A stretch of 64,000 bases of DNA from an uncultured Centipeda sp. (lineage in GTDB: Bacteria > Bacillota > Negativicutes > Selenomonadales > Selenomonadaceae). A program made the position numbers and the translations under genes. The notes below the pieces were generated by a model, which had not been told where the DNA came from, ran no database searches, and saw only the letters and a list, made by a program, of their open reading frames with translations. The stretch is taken from contig CAJPQT010000015.1 in NCBI GenBank assembly GCA_905372865.1, positions 5,936 through 69,935 of the forward strand, given 5' to 3'. This document shows, piece after piece, positions 16,040 to 24,410 of this stretch (its first letter is position 1; the number at the start of each line of letters is the position of its first letter).

Positions 16040-16047
16040 TCATGATT

Positions 16048-16076
16048 ATTATAGCATTGATAGAAAAGCATTTCAA
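16048..16076 (-). promoter_or_regulatory. Strong predicted promoter of the antisense RNA
   Basis: On the minus strand TTGAAA, 17 bases, TATAAT with TGC before it (extended -10). It is closer to consensus than the toxin promoter, as expected for an antitoxin RNA made in excess. Confidence 0.75.
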
Positions 16077-16188
16077 GTGTATATGGGAATTTCACCATAG
16101 CAGAAATGGGAGTGAGATCAAAAATGCGGTGACTGGAAAAATTTCGGTGGAGGTGTTACAATGTCTCACAGAGATGCATATGCATCGG

Positions 16189-16677
16189 TCAGATGCCTTT
16201 TCCGAGCTCGCGCTGCCAGTAGGCGAGGTCGGGTTCGCTGAGCGGCAGGTCGATGGTCTGCCCGTTGTCATAGTAAAAGCGCAGACGAATGCCCGTTGCC
16301 TTGCGGACGGCAGGGAGGCTTGCACGCGGGAGCTCGACGAAGAATTTGTTTTCGTTCTTGTAGGGACTGTCTGTATCCGGAACAGGACGCGGCGTGTACT
16401 TGGTCACGGCCTTCATCTCCCATGCGGCACCGTCTGTGTAGAGGACGATGTCAGGCAGGAGCTTCGCCTTGTCATAGCGATAGTCTCGGAGCGTGAGGGT
16501 CGCGCCCTCGAGGCGGCCTTCGCCCGTGTAGGATGCTTGAAAGTCGATGTGCGCGTATGCGGAGAGGCTGCGTGCACTTCGATGATCGATCTGGTAGGTA
16601 TAGGAGAGACCGAAGATGCCGACAAGGATGAGGAGCAGGGCGACAACGATGACGAGCTGACGGAGCAGGTTCTGCAC
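16189..16677 (-). CDS. Membrane-anchored protein of unknown function
   Basis: 162 residues beginning at GTG 16677, preceded by AAGGAGGAG 6 bases upstream. One N-terminal TM (LVIVVALLLILVGIFGLSY) is followed by a predicted periplasmic beta-rich domain of about 135 residues with many Tyr and Asp and no Cys. I do not recognise a family. It is a single gene divergent from the HAD phosphatase pair. A 14-base palindrome (GATGCATATGCATC) lies just past its stop at 16172-16185; it has no T run. Confidence 0.65.
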   Translation of the reverse strand: MQNLLRQLVIVVALLLILVGIFGLSYTYQIDHRSARSLSAYAHIDFQASYTGEGRLEGATLTLRDYRYDKAKLLPDIVLYTDGAAWEMKAVTKYTPRPVPDTDSPYKNENKFFVELPRASLPAVRKATGIRLRFYYDNGQTIDLPLSEPDLAYWQRELGKGI

Positions 16678-16778
16678 GGCGCTCCTCCTTTCGATGCATT
16701 CGTTATTTCGTGGTATTATAACATAGGGGAAAGCACTTTGTCAGCAGTTGATGAAAATGGGATACAGGAGGGGATGAA

Positions 16779-17615
16779 ATGGCGGTAAAGTTGTTTGTAT
16801 CGGATCTGGACGGGACGATGCTGCCGGACGGCAATGTGGTTTCGCCGGAGAATATCGCAGCGGTGCGCCGCGCCGCGGACGCAGGCGTTGTGGTGACGAT
16901 TGCGACGGGGCGCATGTTCGAGGCGGCGCTGCCCGTTGCCGAGGTGCTCGGCCTGGATGTGCCCATCATCTCGTACAACGGCGGGCTCATCAAGAGCCCG
17001 AGCGGTCGCGTCTACGAGGAGCATACGGTCGATCCTGTCCTTGCACATGATCTCATTGCGTTCTGCAAGGAGCGCGGATGGTATATCCAGAGCTACAGCG
17101 GCGGTGTGCTGCGCTATGTCGAGCCGTGCGATGAGTCGCGGTTCTACGAGAATTCGCAGAAGGTCGCGGGCAAGGCGGTCGGTTGGGACGGGCTCTTTGC
17201 ACACACGGCGGGCAACTGCAAGCTGCTCCTCGTGACGAAGGAGCTTCCCGTGACGCTTACGCGTGCGGAGGCGGTGCTCGCAGCGTTCGGTGCGCAGGTG
17301 GATGTGACGCGCTCGGCAGACAATTTGATCGAGATTGTGCCAAAGGGCATCTCCAAGGCATCGGCGCTGAAATCGCTTGCGGAAAAGCTCGGCTTCTCCA
17401 TTGAGGAGACGATGGCGATCGGCGATGCGTACAACGATTTGCCGATGCTGCAGGCGGCGGGCAAGAGCATCGCGATGGGCAACGCGTTCCCCGAGATCAA
17501 AGAGGTGACGGACTACGAAACCCTCTCCTGTGAAGAGAACGGGCTCGCAGCGGCAATCTATCGCTATGTGCTCGGCATGGGCGCAGATGCGCCCGTATCG
17601 ATGACGAGGGGCTGA
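16779..17615 (+). CDS. Cof-type HAD-IIB phosphatase
   Basis: 278 residues with the HAD motifs: DLDGTMLP (nucleophile Asp) at the N-terminus, TIATGRM, a Lys in GISKASALK and the acidic motif GDAYNDLPML. The Cof/YidA subfamily dephosphorylates sugar phosphates, nucleotides or flavin and vitamin B6 precursors; the substrate cannot be assigned. AGGAGGGG precedes the ATG. The next gene, 3 bases downstream, is a paralogue, and rapZ follows. Confidence 0.9.
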   Translation: MAVKLFVSDLDGTMLPDGNVVSPENIAAVRRAADAGVVVTIATGRMFEAALPVAEVLGLDVPIISYNGGLIKSPSGRVYEEHTVDPVLAHDLIAFCKERGWYIQSYSGGVLRYVEPCDESRFYENSQKVAGKAVGWDGLFAHTAGNCKLLLVTKELPVTLTRAEAVLAAFGAQVDVTRSADNLIEIVPKGISKASALKSLAEKLGFSIEETMAIGDAYNDLPMLQAAGKSIAMGNAFPEIKEVTDYETLSCEENGLAAAIYRYVLGMGADAPVSMTRG

Positions 17616-17618
17616 CCG

Positions 17619-18413
17619 ATGGCGATCAAACTCATTGCACTCGATCTGGACGGGACGCTTCTGACCTCGGACAAGAAAATCACGACGCGTACGAAGGACA
17701 TCATCGCCCGCGCGATGGCGCGCGGTGTCACGGTGACGATTGCGACGGGGCGCATGCTGCGTTCGGCACTGTACTTTACCCGTCAGCTCGCCTCCGATGC
17801 GCCCGTCATCTGCTGCAACGGCGGCTATGTAGGGCATGCGGAGGGGGAGCCCGTCTTTGCGAAGTATTTTGACCCAGATCTCGTGCGCGAATTCCTGACG
17901 TTTGTCTATGAGCGGAATTGGTACGTCAACTGGTACAGCGGCATCGAGATCTACGCACCCGAGTATCGTGCCGATCACTTTGATGCATATCGAACGACGG
18001 GGAATTTCGTGGTGACGGAGGTCGGAAATGACTATCTGCGCTATACGGAGAATGTCCCGCAGTTCGTTCTGCGCAATCTGAACGAGGGAATTGACGCCTA
18101 TTTCACCGCTGTGCGGGAGCAGTTCGGCGATCGGGTCGTGCCGCAGCAGAATACGGGGACGAGCCTCGACATCAATCCGCCCGGGGTCAACAAGGCGGTC
18201 GGCGTGCAGGCGCTCGCGGACGCGATGGGGCTCAGCCTTGACGAGGTGATGGTCGCGGGTGATGCGGACAATGACTTTGAGATGCTCGCGATGGGGGCGT
18301 TCTCCGTTGTGCCGGAGAACGGTCTGCCGGAGGCAAAGGAACGCGCCAGCTACGTGACGGCATCCAACGATGCGAACGGAATAGCGCTCGCAATTGAGAA
18401 ATTTGTACTGTGA
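17619..18413 (+). CDS. Cof-type HAD-IIB phosphatase (second copy)
   Basis: 264 residues with DLDGTLLTSD, TIATGRML, a Lys in VNKAVGVQAL and GDADNDFEML. It shares the motif frame with its upstream neighbour, but the cap domains differ clearly, so this is an old paralogue pair with probably different substrates, not a recent duplication. It starts 3 bases after the previous stop and ends 11 bases before rapZ, suggesting one transcript with the rapZ-yvcK-whiA group. Confidence 0.9.
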   Translation: MAIKLIALDLDGTLLTSDKKITTRTKDIIARAMARGVTVTIATGRMLRSALYFTRQLASDAPVICCNGGYVGHAEGEPVFAKYFDPDLVREFLTFVYERNWYVNWYSGIEIYAPEYRADHFDAYRTTGNFVVTEVGNDYLRYTENVPQFVLRNLNEGIDAYFTAVREQFGDRVVPQQNTGTSLDINPPGVNKAVGVQALADAMGLSLDEVMVAGDADNDFEMLAMGAFSVVPENGLPEAKERASYVTASNDANGIALAIEKFVL

Positions 18414-18424
18414 GGTGATTTGCG

Positions 18425-19336
18425 ATGGGGGATACGAAGCGTACGGCGGAGAAATTCCGCCCCGTGATCGTAACGGGGCTGTCGGGCGGCGGCAAGTCGC
18501 TCGCGGCGCGCTACATGGAGGATCTTGGCTATTTCTGCGTGGACAATCTGCCGCCGGTATTCATTCCAAAGTTCATCGATCTCTGCCGCGAGACGCATGG
18601 GCAGATCAGCCGCGCCGCGATCGTCGTGGACACGCGCAGCCGCGAGTTCTTCGATGATTTTGTCCGCATCCTCGGTGAACTGGATGCGGGTGATGTCGCC
18701 TATGAGCTGCTCTTTATCGAGGCATCTGACGATGTCATCATTCGCCGCTACAAGGAGACCCGCCGTCCTCATCCGCTTGCACCCGATGCGCGCATCTCGG
18801 AGGGCGTGACGCGTGAGCGTGGACAGCTCGCGCCCATCCGTGCACGCGCGACCCAGCTGATTGATACCTCCCGCCTGCGCAAGGCAGAGCTGCGCGACAT
18901 CATTCGCGAGCACTACGATACACCGGGCAGGGATACGGAGATGAGCGTCAATATTCTCTCGTTCGGCTTCAAGTACGGTATTCCGCTTGATGCCGATCTC
19001 GTCTTTGACGTGCGCTTCCTGCCGAATCCGTTCTATGTGGATTCTCTGCGCAATAAGAGCGGCACTGTCCCGCAGGTCTCCTCCTACATCGAGTCGTGGG
19101 ATGTGACACAGAAGTTCGAGCAGCTGCTCGACGAGATGATGGACTTCCTGCTGCCGCAGTATGTGAAGGAGGGCAAAAGCCAGCTCGTTATTGCCATTGG
19201 CTGTACGGGCGGTATGCACCGCAGCGTCTTTATCGCAAGTCATCTATACAACCGCATCAAGGTTGGCTATAACGCACGTCTTGAGCATCGCGATCTCATG
19301 AAGAATGAGGTGCATGAGCACGTGAGTGAGGGCTGA
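18425..19336 (+). CDS. rapZ: RNase adapter protein RapZ / YvcJ
   Basis: 303 residues. The N-terminal nucleotide-binding domain has Walker A GLSGGGKSLAARYMEDLGYF and the conserved VDNLPP; the C-terminal half has the conserved CTGGMHRSVFIA and LEHRDL segments. In Firmicutes (YvcJ) this GTP/ATP-binding protein affects competence and cell-wall metabolism; in E. coli RapZ guides RNase E to the GlmZ small RNA. The neighbours yvcK and whiA make the assignment firm. GAGGTGATTTGCG precedes the ATG. Confidence 0.96.
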   Translation: MGDTKRTAEKFRPVIVTGLSGGGKSLAARYMEDLGYFCVDNLPPVFIPKFIDLCRETHGQISRAAIVVDTRSREFFDDFVRILGELDAGDVAYELLFIEASDDVIIRRYKETRRPHPLAPDARISEGVTRERGQLAPIRARATQLIDTSRLRKAELRDIIREHYDTPGRDTEMSVNILSFGFKYGIPLDADLVFDVRFLPNPFYVDSLRNKSGTVPQVSSYIESWDVTQKFEQLLDEMMDFLLPQYVKEGKSQLVIAIGCTGGMHRSVFIASHLYNRIKVGYNARLEHRDLMKNEVHEHVSEG

Positions 19337-19341
19337 TATCG

Positions 19342-20637
19342 ATGCATCTCATAAAATGGCTCTACCCCGGCATGGGGTTCAAACGCTGGCTCTTTGTCTT
19401 TGCGGTCGGGACACTCTGTGTCGGGCTTGGAGCCGCACTCATTTTCAACTACAAATACATCGACAGCATCGAGGAGGCCATCTTCCGCTTTGTCTATACG
19501 TGGCAGGGCAGCTATGACTACGGCTTCACGGCGATTGTGGGAGGGCTTATTGCGTTCCTCGGCAGCGCGCTCATGCTCGTGGCGACGCGCCACATCATCC
19601 GCTCCGTCATTACGGCGCTGATGCCGGAGGGGACATCGGCGCGTCTTGTCGATCTCGTCTACGAGAAGACGCGTCTCAGCCGCGGTCCTGCGGTTACGGT
19701 CATCGGCGGCGGGCATGGCCTGTCCGTGCTCCTGCGCGGGATCAAGGAGCTGACGAGCAACGTGACGGCAGTCGTGACCGTCGCGGACGACGGGGGCTCC
19801 TCGGGACGGCTGCGCGCGGAGCTCGGCATCATCCCGCCGGGCGATCTGCGCAACTGTCTCGTCGCGCTCGCTGATACGGAGCCTCTGATGGAAAAGCTCT
19901 TTCAGCACCGATTCGAGGGGCAGAGCAATCTCGCGGGGCACAGCTTCGGCAATCTCTTTCTCGCGGCGATGGCAGAGGTTACGGGTGATATGGAGACGGC
20001 GCTGCGCGAGTCCTCAAAGGTCCTCGCCGTCAAGGGGCGCGTACTTCCCGCCTCGAAGGAGTCCGTGCGCCTCGATGCGATTCTCGAGGATGGAACGGTA
20101 GTCGAGGGGGAGTCCCACATCCCGGAGGTCCCCGGGCGCATTCGCCGCGTGCGCCTCTATCCGCAGGATGTTACCCCCGTACCGTCCGCGCTTGAGGCAA
20201 TCCGCACCGCCGATGCGATCATCCTCGGTCCCGGCAGCCTCTATACGAGCATTATGCCGAATCTTCTCGTGAATGGCATCGCGGAGGAGCTCAGAAAGAG
20301 CCGCGCACTCAAGATCTACATCTGCAATGTCATGACGCAGCCCGGTGAGACGGACGGCTATACGGCCTCCATGCACGCAGAGGCGATTGTGAAGCATGCG
20401 GGACGCGGCGTGATCGACTTTATGCTTGTGAACAGTGCCCCGATTTCCGATGCGCTGCGTGAAAAGTATGCGGCGGAGGGCATTGCACCCGTTGTGGTGG
20501 ATGAGGCGGCGATCAATGCGCTCGGCATCGGGTTCGTCGCGGCGGACATCATCAACCAGTCCGATGCGGTGCGGCACGACCCCGACAAGCTCAGCCGCAA
20601 TGTCATGCGCATGATCTACGACTTTCGGGTGAACTGA
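19342..20637 (+). CDS. yvcK: YvcK/CofD-fold gluconeogenesis factor
   Basis: 431 residues: about 90 N-terminal residues with two TM helices (WLFVFAVGTLCVGLGAALIF and FTAIVGGLIAFLGSALMLVA), then the YvcK/CofD domain with VIGGGHGLSVLLRGIK, VADDGGSSGRLR and GPGSLYTSIMPNL. YvcK is needed on gluconeogenic carbon sources, binds UDP-sugars and influences peptidoglycan synthesis. The membrane extension is absent from the shorter Bacillus form and would tether this copy to the inner membrane. It lies 5 bases after rapZ and 1 base before whiA. Confidence 0.95.
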   Translation: MHLIKWLYPGMGFKRWLFVFAVGTLCVGLGAALIFNYKYIDSIEEAIFRFVYTWQGSYDYGFTAIVGGLIAFLGSALMLVATRHIIRSVITALMPEGTSARLVDLVYEKTRLSRGPAVTVIGGGHGLSVLLRGIKELTSNVTAVVTVADDGGSSGRLRAELGIIPPGDLRNCLVALADTEPLMEKLFQHRFEGQSNLAGHSFGNLFLAAMAEVTGDMETALRESSKVLAVKGRVLPASKESVRLDAILEDGTVVEGESHIPEVPGRIRRVRLYPQDVTPVPSALEAIRTADAIILGPGSLYTSIMPNLLVNGIAEELRKSRALKIYICNVMTQPGETDGYTASMHAEAIVKHAGRGVIDFMLVNSAPISDALREKYAAEGIAPVVVDEAAINALGIGFVAADIINQSDAVRHDPDKLSRNVMRMIYDFRVN

Positions 20638-20638
20638 G

Positions 20639-21571
20639 ATGCCGTCCTTTGCCTCAGATGTAAAGAATGCGCTCTCACGCACGGATGCGGAACGTGACTG
20701 TTGTCAGACGGCGGAACTCGCCGCACTCCTGCGCATGGGGGCTTCGATGGTGACGGATGGGGAACACGGCCTCGGACTGCGCTTTGAGGCGGCGAGCGCC
20801 GCCGTCGCACGCCGCGTGATCCGTCTGCTGCGCACAATGGACGCGGCGATCGAGACCTCGGTTGCGATGGAGCGTACGCCGCAGCTGCGCCGCCGCAAAT
20901 ACATTGTCCATATTGCAGCGGGGGAGGGAGTTACTCCGCTTCTCACGCGTCTCGGTTTTCTTGCGGGCGGTGAGGCGCTGCGTGCGGGTACGGATGTGCA
21001 GCTCCTGCGGCGGAAATGCTGCCGAGCAGCGTATCTGCGCGGTGCGTTTCTCGGCGGCGGCAGTGTGAACCGTCCCGAGGCGAGTTGTCATCTCGAGATT
21101 GCGGCGAAGAGTGCGGCGATGGGGCGGGCACTCTTCGCCCTTCTGCGCCGTCTGCATTTTCCTGTGGGCCTGACTGATCGGCATGACACGTACGTTGTCT
21201 ATCTGAAAGAAGGGGATGCCGTTATGGACTTCCTCGCGCTCATCGGAGCGGAGGAGGCGGCAGAGGAGATCGAGGTTGCGCGCAACCTCAAGGAGGTGCG
21301 CGCACAGGTGAATCGCCTGGTCAATGTAGAGACAGCGAATCTGCAGCGTGCTGTAGATGCAGCAGCCGATCAGCTGGCGGCGATCGAGCGCCTTGCAGCA
21401 ACGGGACACCTCGCAAATCTCTCGGAGGATCTGCGCGAGACGGCAGAGATGCGCCGCGCCCATCCGGAGATCACAATGGCAGAACTCGCTGCGCTCTGCC
21501 ACATCAGCAAGTCGGGAATGAGCCATCGCCTGCGCAAAATCTGCAGGGCGGCAGAGGAGGTTATAATTTGA
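20639..21571 (+). CDS. whiA: DNA-binding protein WhiA
   Basis: 310 residues with the WhiA plan: N-terminal LAGLIDADG-homing-endonuclease-like domain (RRKCCRAAYLRGAFLGGGSV near residue 125) and a C-terminal helix-turn-helix (MAELAALCHISKSGMSHRLR). In Firmicutes WhiA affects cell division and chromosome segregation; in Streptomyces it is a sporulation activator. It completes the conserved rapZ-yvcK-whiA operon. Its stop overlaps the TTG start of the deacetylase gene. Confidence 0.95.
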   Translation: MPSFASDVKNALSRTDAERDCCQTAELAALLRMGASMVTDGEHGLGLRFEAASAAVARRVIRLLRTMDAAIETSVAMERTPQLRRRKYIVHIAAGEGVTPLLTRLGFLAGGEALRAGTDVQLLRRKCCRAAYLRGAFLGGGSVNRPEASCHLEIAAKSAAMGRALFALLRRLHFPVGLTDRHDTYVVYLKEGDAVMDFLALIGAEEAAEEIEVARNLKEVRAQVNRLVNVETANLQRAVDAAADQLAAIERLAATGHLANLSEDLRETAEMRRAHPEITMAELAALCHISKSGMSHRLRKICRAAEEVII

Positions 21572-22431
21572 TCCGTAAAATCACGCGGCTGCTCTTGAAG
21601 GGACTGCCGCTGCCGGTGCTCCTGCTCATGGCATGTGCGGCGTGGATTCTGACCGCGCCGCCGCCGTCGGGATTTCCCATCCTCGAGTATCACATGGTCA
21701 CGGAGGAGCCGCGCCCCGGTGCGGAGCCGTATGTAGTGCCGCCGGCGGACTTTGCCGCGCAGCTGGAGTACCTCCTTGCAGAGGGCTATACAACTATCAC
21801 GCCGCAGGACTACGCCCGCGCACGCAAGGGCAAGCAGATGCTGCCCGAGAAGCCCGTCATTCTCACCTTTGATGACGGCTATGAGGACAACTATCGCGTT
21901 GTCCTGCCGATGCTTGAGGAACGCGGCATGAAGGCGGCGTTTTACGTGGTGACGAATGACATCGGGCAGCCGGGCTATCTCACATGGGACAACCTCTTTG
22001 ACATGGAGCGGCGCGGCATGGAGATCGGCAGCCACACGGCGAACCATATTCCGCTGACGACGCTGCCGCCCGAGAAACAGCGTGAGGAACTGCGTCTCTC
22101 GAAGCTGATGCTTGAGTGGAAGGGGATGAAGACGATCTACAGCTTCTCCTATCCGAACGGTGCCTATGATGCGGGGGTTGTTGCAATGCTCCAAGAGGAG
22201 GAGTATCTGACCGCCGTGACGGGAGAGGCGGGGCTGAATACAACGGAGACGAATCCCTATCTCCTCCACCGTGTCAATATCCCGCCGCCGCGTCTGGGCC
22301 TGACGGAGTTCCGCCTGCGCCTCATGAAGGCGGATGTTGCCGCGCGGTTTCACGCGCGTATTTTGGAGCTTCCTGCGGGCGTGCGCGAGGGAATCGCACG
22401 ACTGCGGGCCGTACTGCAAGGAAATACATGA
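21568..22431 (+). CDS. Polysaccharide deacetylase (NodB domain), membrane-anchored
   Basis: 287 residues from a TTG codon that overlaps the whiA stop (TTGA) and follows GAGGAGGTTATAA. An N-terminal signal/anchor (LPLPVLLLMACAAWILTA) leads to a NodB-fold domain with LTFDDGYEDNY (catalytic and metal Asp), EIGSHTANHI (metal His pair), and FSYPNGAYDAGV. The family removes N- or O-acetyl groups from cell-wall or exopolysaccharide sugars; substrate unknown. It may be cotranscribed with whiA, but this neighbour is not part of the conserved operon. Confidence 0.88.
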   Translation: MIRKITRLLLKGLPLPVLLLMACAAWILTAPPPSGFPILEYHMVTEEPRPGAEPYVVPPADFAAQLEYLLAEGYTTITPQDYARARKGKQMLPEKPVILTFDDGYEDNYRVVLPMLEERGMKAAFYVVTNDIGQPGYLTWDNLFDMERRGMEIGSHTANHIPLTTLPPEKQREELRLSKLMLEWKGMKTIYSFSYPNGAYDAGVVAMLQEEEYLTAVTGEAGLNTTETNPYLLHRVNIPPPRLGLTEFRLRLMKADVAARFHARILELPAGVREGIARLRAVLQGNT

Positions 22432-22459
22432 AAAATTGAAGGGAATGTAAAAAAGGAAT

Positions 22460-23689
22460 ATGAATAAGGGAATGGTTCAGAAAATGGCGGCGGCAGCGCT
22501 CGCTCTTATCTGTACGACGGGACAGGTCGATGCAGCACAGCATGATGAGAGCAGCACAATCGTGCGTGAGCGCGGTGCGGCACAGGCGAACATCCGTGAC
22601 CGCGTTGCGAGCATCCTCGGCAGTGCGGAGCCGCCGCGCAACCGCGTGTTTGCACCGGGGACATCGCATCTCATGCATCGTTGGCCTGTGGAGTCCTACG
22701 ACACGGGCGGCACGCTGCTCTTCTCGGACAGCCCCGAGTATGTCAAGGAGAGCGGCATCCTCTACCGCGATACGGTGACGGGGGATGCGCGCGTCCTCTA
22801 CTATCATCTGAATGACACTGCACAGCCAAAGAAGGTTGCCGTTATCCTTGAGACGGAGGCGGATCTCGCGACCGTCACCGTGACGCGCGGGGGAGCGGCG
22901 GCACCGAGTACGGACTACCTGCACGTCGGCAAAGTGACACAGATCGGCTACTTTGACACGCGGGAGATGAATGAGCGCGTTCACGTGACAAAGGAGCGCC
23001 CGCGTCTCCTCGTGCCGGAGATGAGTACGACGGTGCTTGCGCCGGGAGAGCTGGTCTACGGGGTCTATGATTTTCATGCGAATGCACCTGTGCGCGTCTC
23101 GGTCATCATGTACGGGGCGGATGTGGATCCCTTTGCCTTTCTCCGCACGGCACGTGTGCTGCCGCGCGATGAGGTCGCACTGCGCGGCACGTTTCGCGGC
23201 ATGAACCGGATCATCACCTCGCAGAAGGTCTATCATCCGACGATGGACGGCACGGTCTATTTCCCCATCGGCGACAACCTCCACGATGTCTATCGGCACG
23301 GCATTGACGCAACGGATGGATCGCCTGTCGTCAACTACGGCAACTACGGCATTCTCTATCAGATCCACATCCCGACAACAGGACGGGAGAATACGCGCTA
23401 CTTCTTGAGCCCGCTCGGCGGGGTCTACGCGGGAGCAATGCGCGCGGAGAGCGGAGCGCACAGGCGAATGCTCGAGACACCGGCGACGCGTCCCTACTTC
23501 GGTGATCAGACGTTGCCGGAGCCGCTGAATGTGGCACAGGCACGCGAGGAGGGGCTGCTCTTTCTGACGCAGTACACCGAGCTCTCCGATCTCGGAACAT
23601 ACGCGAGCGCACAGCCCGTACAGTTCGAGTACTCACCGCCGGGTGCATCCAACCTGCCGGTAAACATCATCCTGATGCCCGCGAAATAA
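22460..23689 (+). CDS. Secreted protein of unknown function, 409 aa
   Basis: A signal peptide (MVQKMAAAALALICTTGQ, cleavage near VDA-AQ) is followed by a long soluble protein with no other membrane segment and no Cys in the mature part. Sequence features are beta-rich, with a Gly/Tyr/Asn-rich stretch (VNYGNYGILYQIHIPTTGR) and frequent Asp and Thr. I do not recognise the family and see no catalytic motif. AAAAAGGAAT precedes the ATG. It lies 28 bases after the deacetylase, so a shared role in the envelope is possible but unproven. Confidence 0.65.
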   Translation: MNKGMVQKMAAAALALICTTGQVDAAQHDESSTIVRERGAAQANIRDRVASILGSAEPPRNRVFAPGTSHLMHRWPVESYDTGGTLLFSDSPEYVKESGILYRDTVTGDARVLYYHLNDTAQPKKVAVILETEADLATVTVTRGGAAAPSTDYLHVGKVTQIGYFDTREMNERVHVTKERPRLLVPEMSTTVLAPGELVYGVYDFHANAPVRVSVIMYGADVDPFAFLRTARVLPRDEVALRGTFRGMNRIITSQKVYHPTMDGTVYFPIGDNLHDVYRHGIDATDGSPVVNYGNYGILYQIHIPTTGRENTRYFLSPLGGVYAGAMRAESGAHRRMLETPATRPYFGDQTLPEPLNVAQAREEGLLFLTQYTELSDLGTYASAQPVQFEYSPPGASNLPVNIILMPAK

Positions 23690-23844
23690 GATGCTGCTGC
23701 ACGAGGGCAGAATGCACCCATGCGGCAGTGCTAAAAGATAAATTTTTCATCTAAGAAGGTTTTTTCTTATGTGTGTTGAATAAAAAGCATAGCGAACAGT
23801 ATATGTAAAACATCTATATGGGTGGATCAGGGAGGAAGCAGAAC

Positions 23845-24369
23845 ATGGCAGAAGAAACGAAGATTGACCACGAGCGCCTGCTCGAAGCGATTGAGCGGAT
23901 CGCGACCTCGACGCAGACGGTCTATGAGGCAATCGAGCAGGTGGCCAAGAGCGCAACGGAGCTTGCGAGTGCGGGACAGGAGTCCGTCAAGCAGGCGAAG
24001 TTCCTGCAGGAGCGCAACGCCGATACGATCAAGGTCATCGACTTTATCACGAATATCGCAGGACAGACCAATCTGCTTGGCCTGAATGCAGCCATCGAGG
24101 CGGCGCGTGCCGGCGAGCAGGGGCGCGGCTTTGCCGTTGTCGCCGAGGAGGTACGCAAGCTCGCCGAGCAGTCGCGTGAGGCGACGGAGCGCATTCAGGT
24201 GACGCTGAACGAGATGAACCGCGCGGTTGAGGATATCTCCAAGTCCATCGAGACGACCGGCTCCATCAGCGAGCAGCAGGCAGCTTCGACGCAGGAGATC
24301 ACGGCGAACCTCTCGCGCGTGACGCGTGCGGCGGACGAACTGAAGGACTACATTCGGAATCTCGCCTAA
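23845..24369 (+). CDS. Cytosolic methyl-accepting chemotaxis-like signalling protein
   Basis: 174 residues made almost only of the MCP signalling hairpin: the kinase-control tip IAGQTNLLGLNAAIEAARAGEQGRGFAV (cited as family motif; tip about residues 72-99) flanked by coiled coils, with no TM or sensor domain. Such short soluble receptors couple to CheA/CheW or act in related signalling. Start 23845 is chosen because GGGAGGAAG lies 8 bases upstream; an ATG at 23818 would add nine residues with no such site. A strong terminator follows at once. No che genes are in the window. Confidence 0.82.
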   Translation: MAEETKIDHERLLEAIERIATSTQTVYEAIEQVAKSATELASAGQESVKQAKFLQERNADTIKVIDFITNIAGQTNLLGLNAAIEAARAGEQGRGFAVVAEEVRKLAEQSREATERIQVTLNEMNRAVEDISKSIETTGSISEQQAASTQEITANLSRVTRAADELKDYIRNLA

Positions 24370-24378
24370 GACGAAAAA

Positions 24379-24409
24379 AAACTCCCGCAGATCTGCGGGA
24401 GTTTTTTCG
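24379..24409. terminator. Bidirectional terminator
   Basis: A perfect palindrome centred at 24391/24392 (ACTCCCGCAG and its complement) with A and T runs on either side. It sits between convergent genes, the chemoreceptor-like gene and the YgbA-like gene. Confidence 0.9.
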
Positions 24410-24410
24410 T

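Larger units (their letters stand above)
15972..16041 (-). ncRNA. Putative antitoxin RNA (RNA II), about 70 nt
   Basis: Predicted from a near-consensus minus-strand promoter (16048-16076) and the hairpin 15976-16010, which gives five Ts in this direction. Its 5' part is the complement of repeat copy 2, so it can pair with copy 1 at the toxin start, and its 3' hairpin is the complement of the toxin mRNA terminator. This matches RNA II of the enterococcal par locus in size and arrangement. No expression evidence is available. Confidence 0.6.

Noticed and set aside
16172..16185. 14-base palindrome GATGCATATGCATC after the unknown membrane gene
   Set aside because: No T run and AT-rich stem; too weak for a terminator, and no promoter nearby to make it an operator.
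16779..18413. The two HAD phosphatase genes as a recent tandem duplication
   Set aside because: Only the catalytic motifs are shared; the cap regions differ widely, so it is an old paralogue pair.
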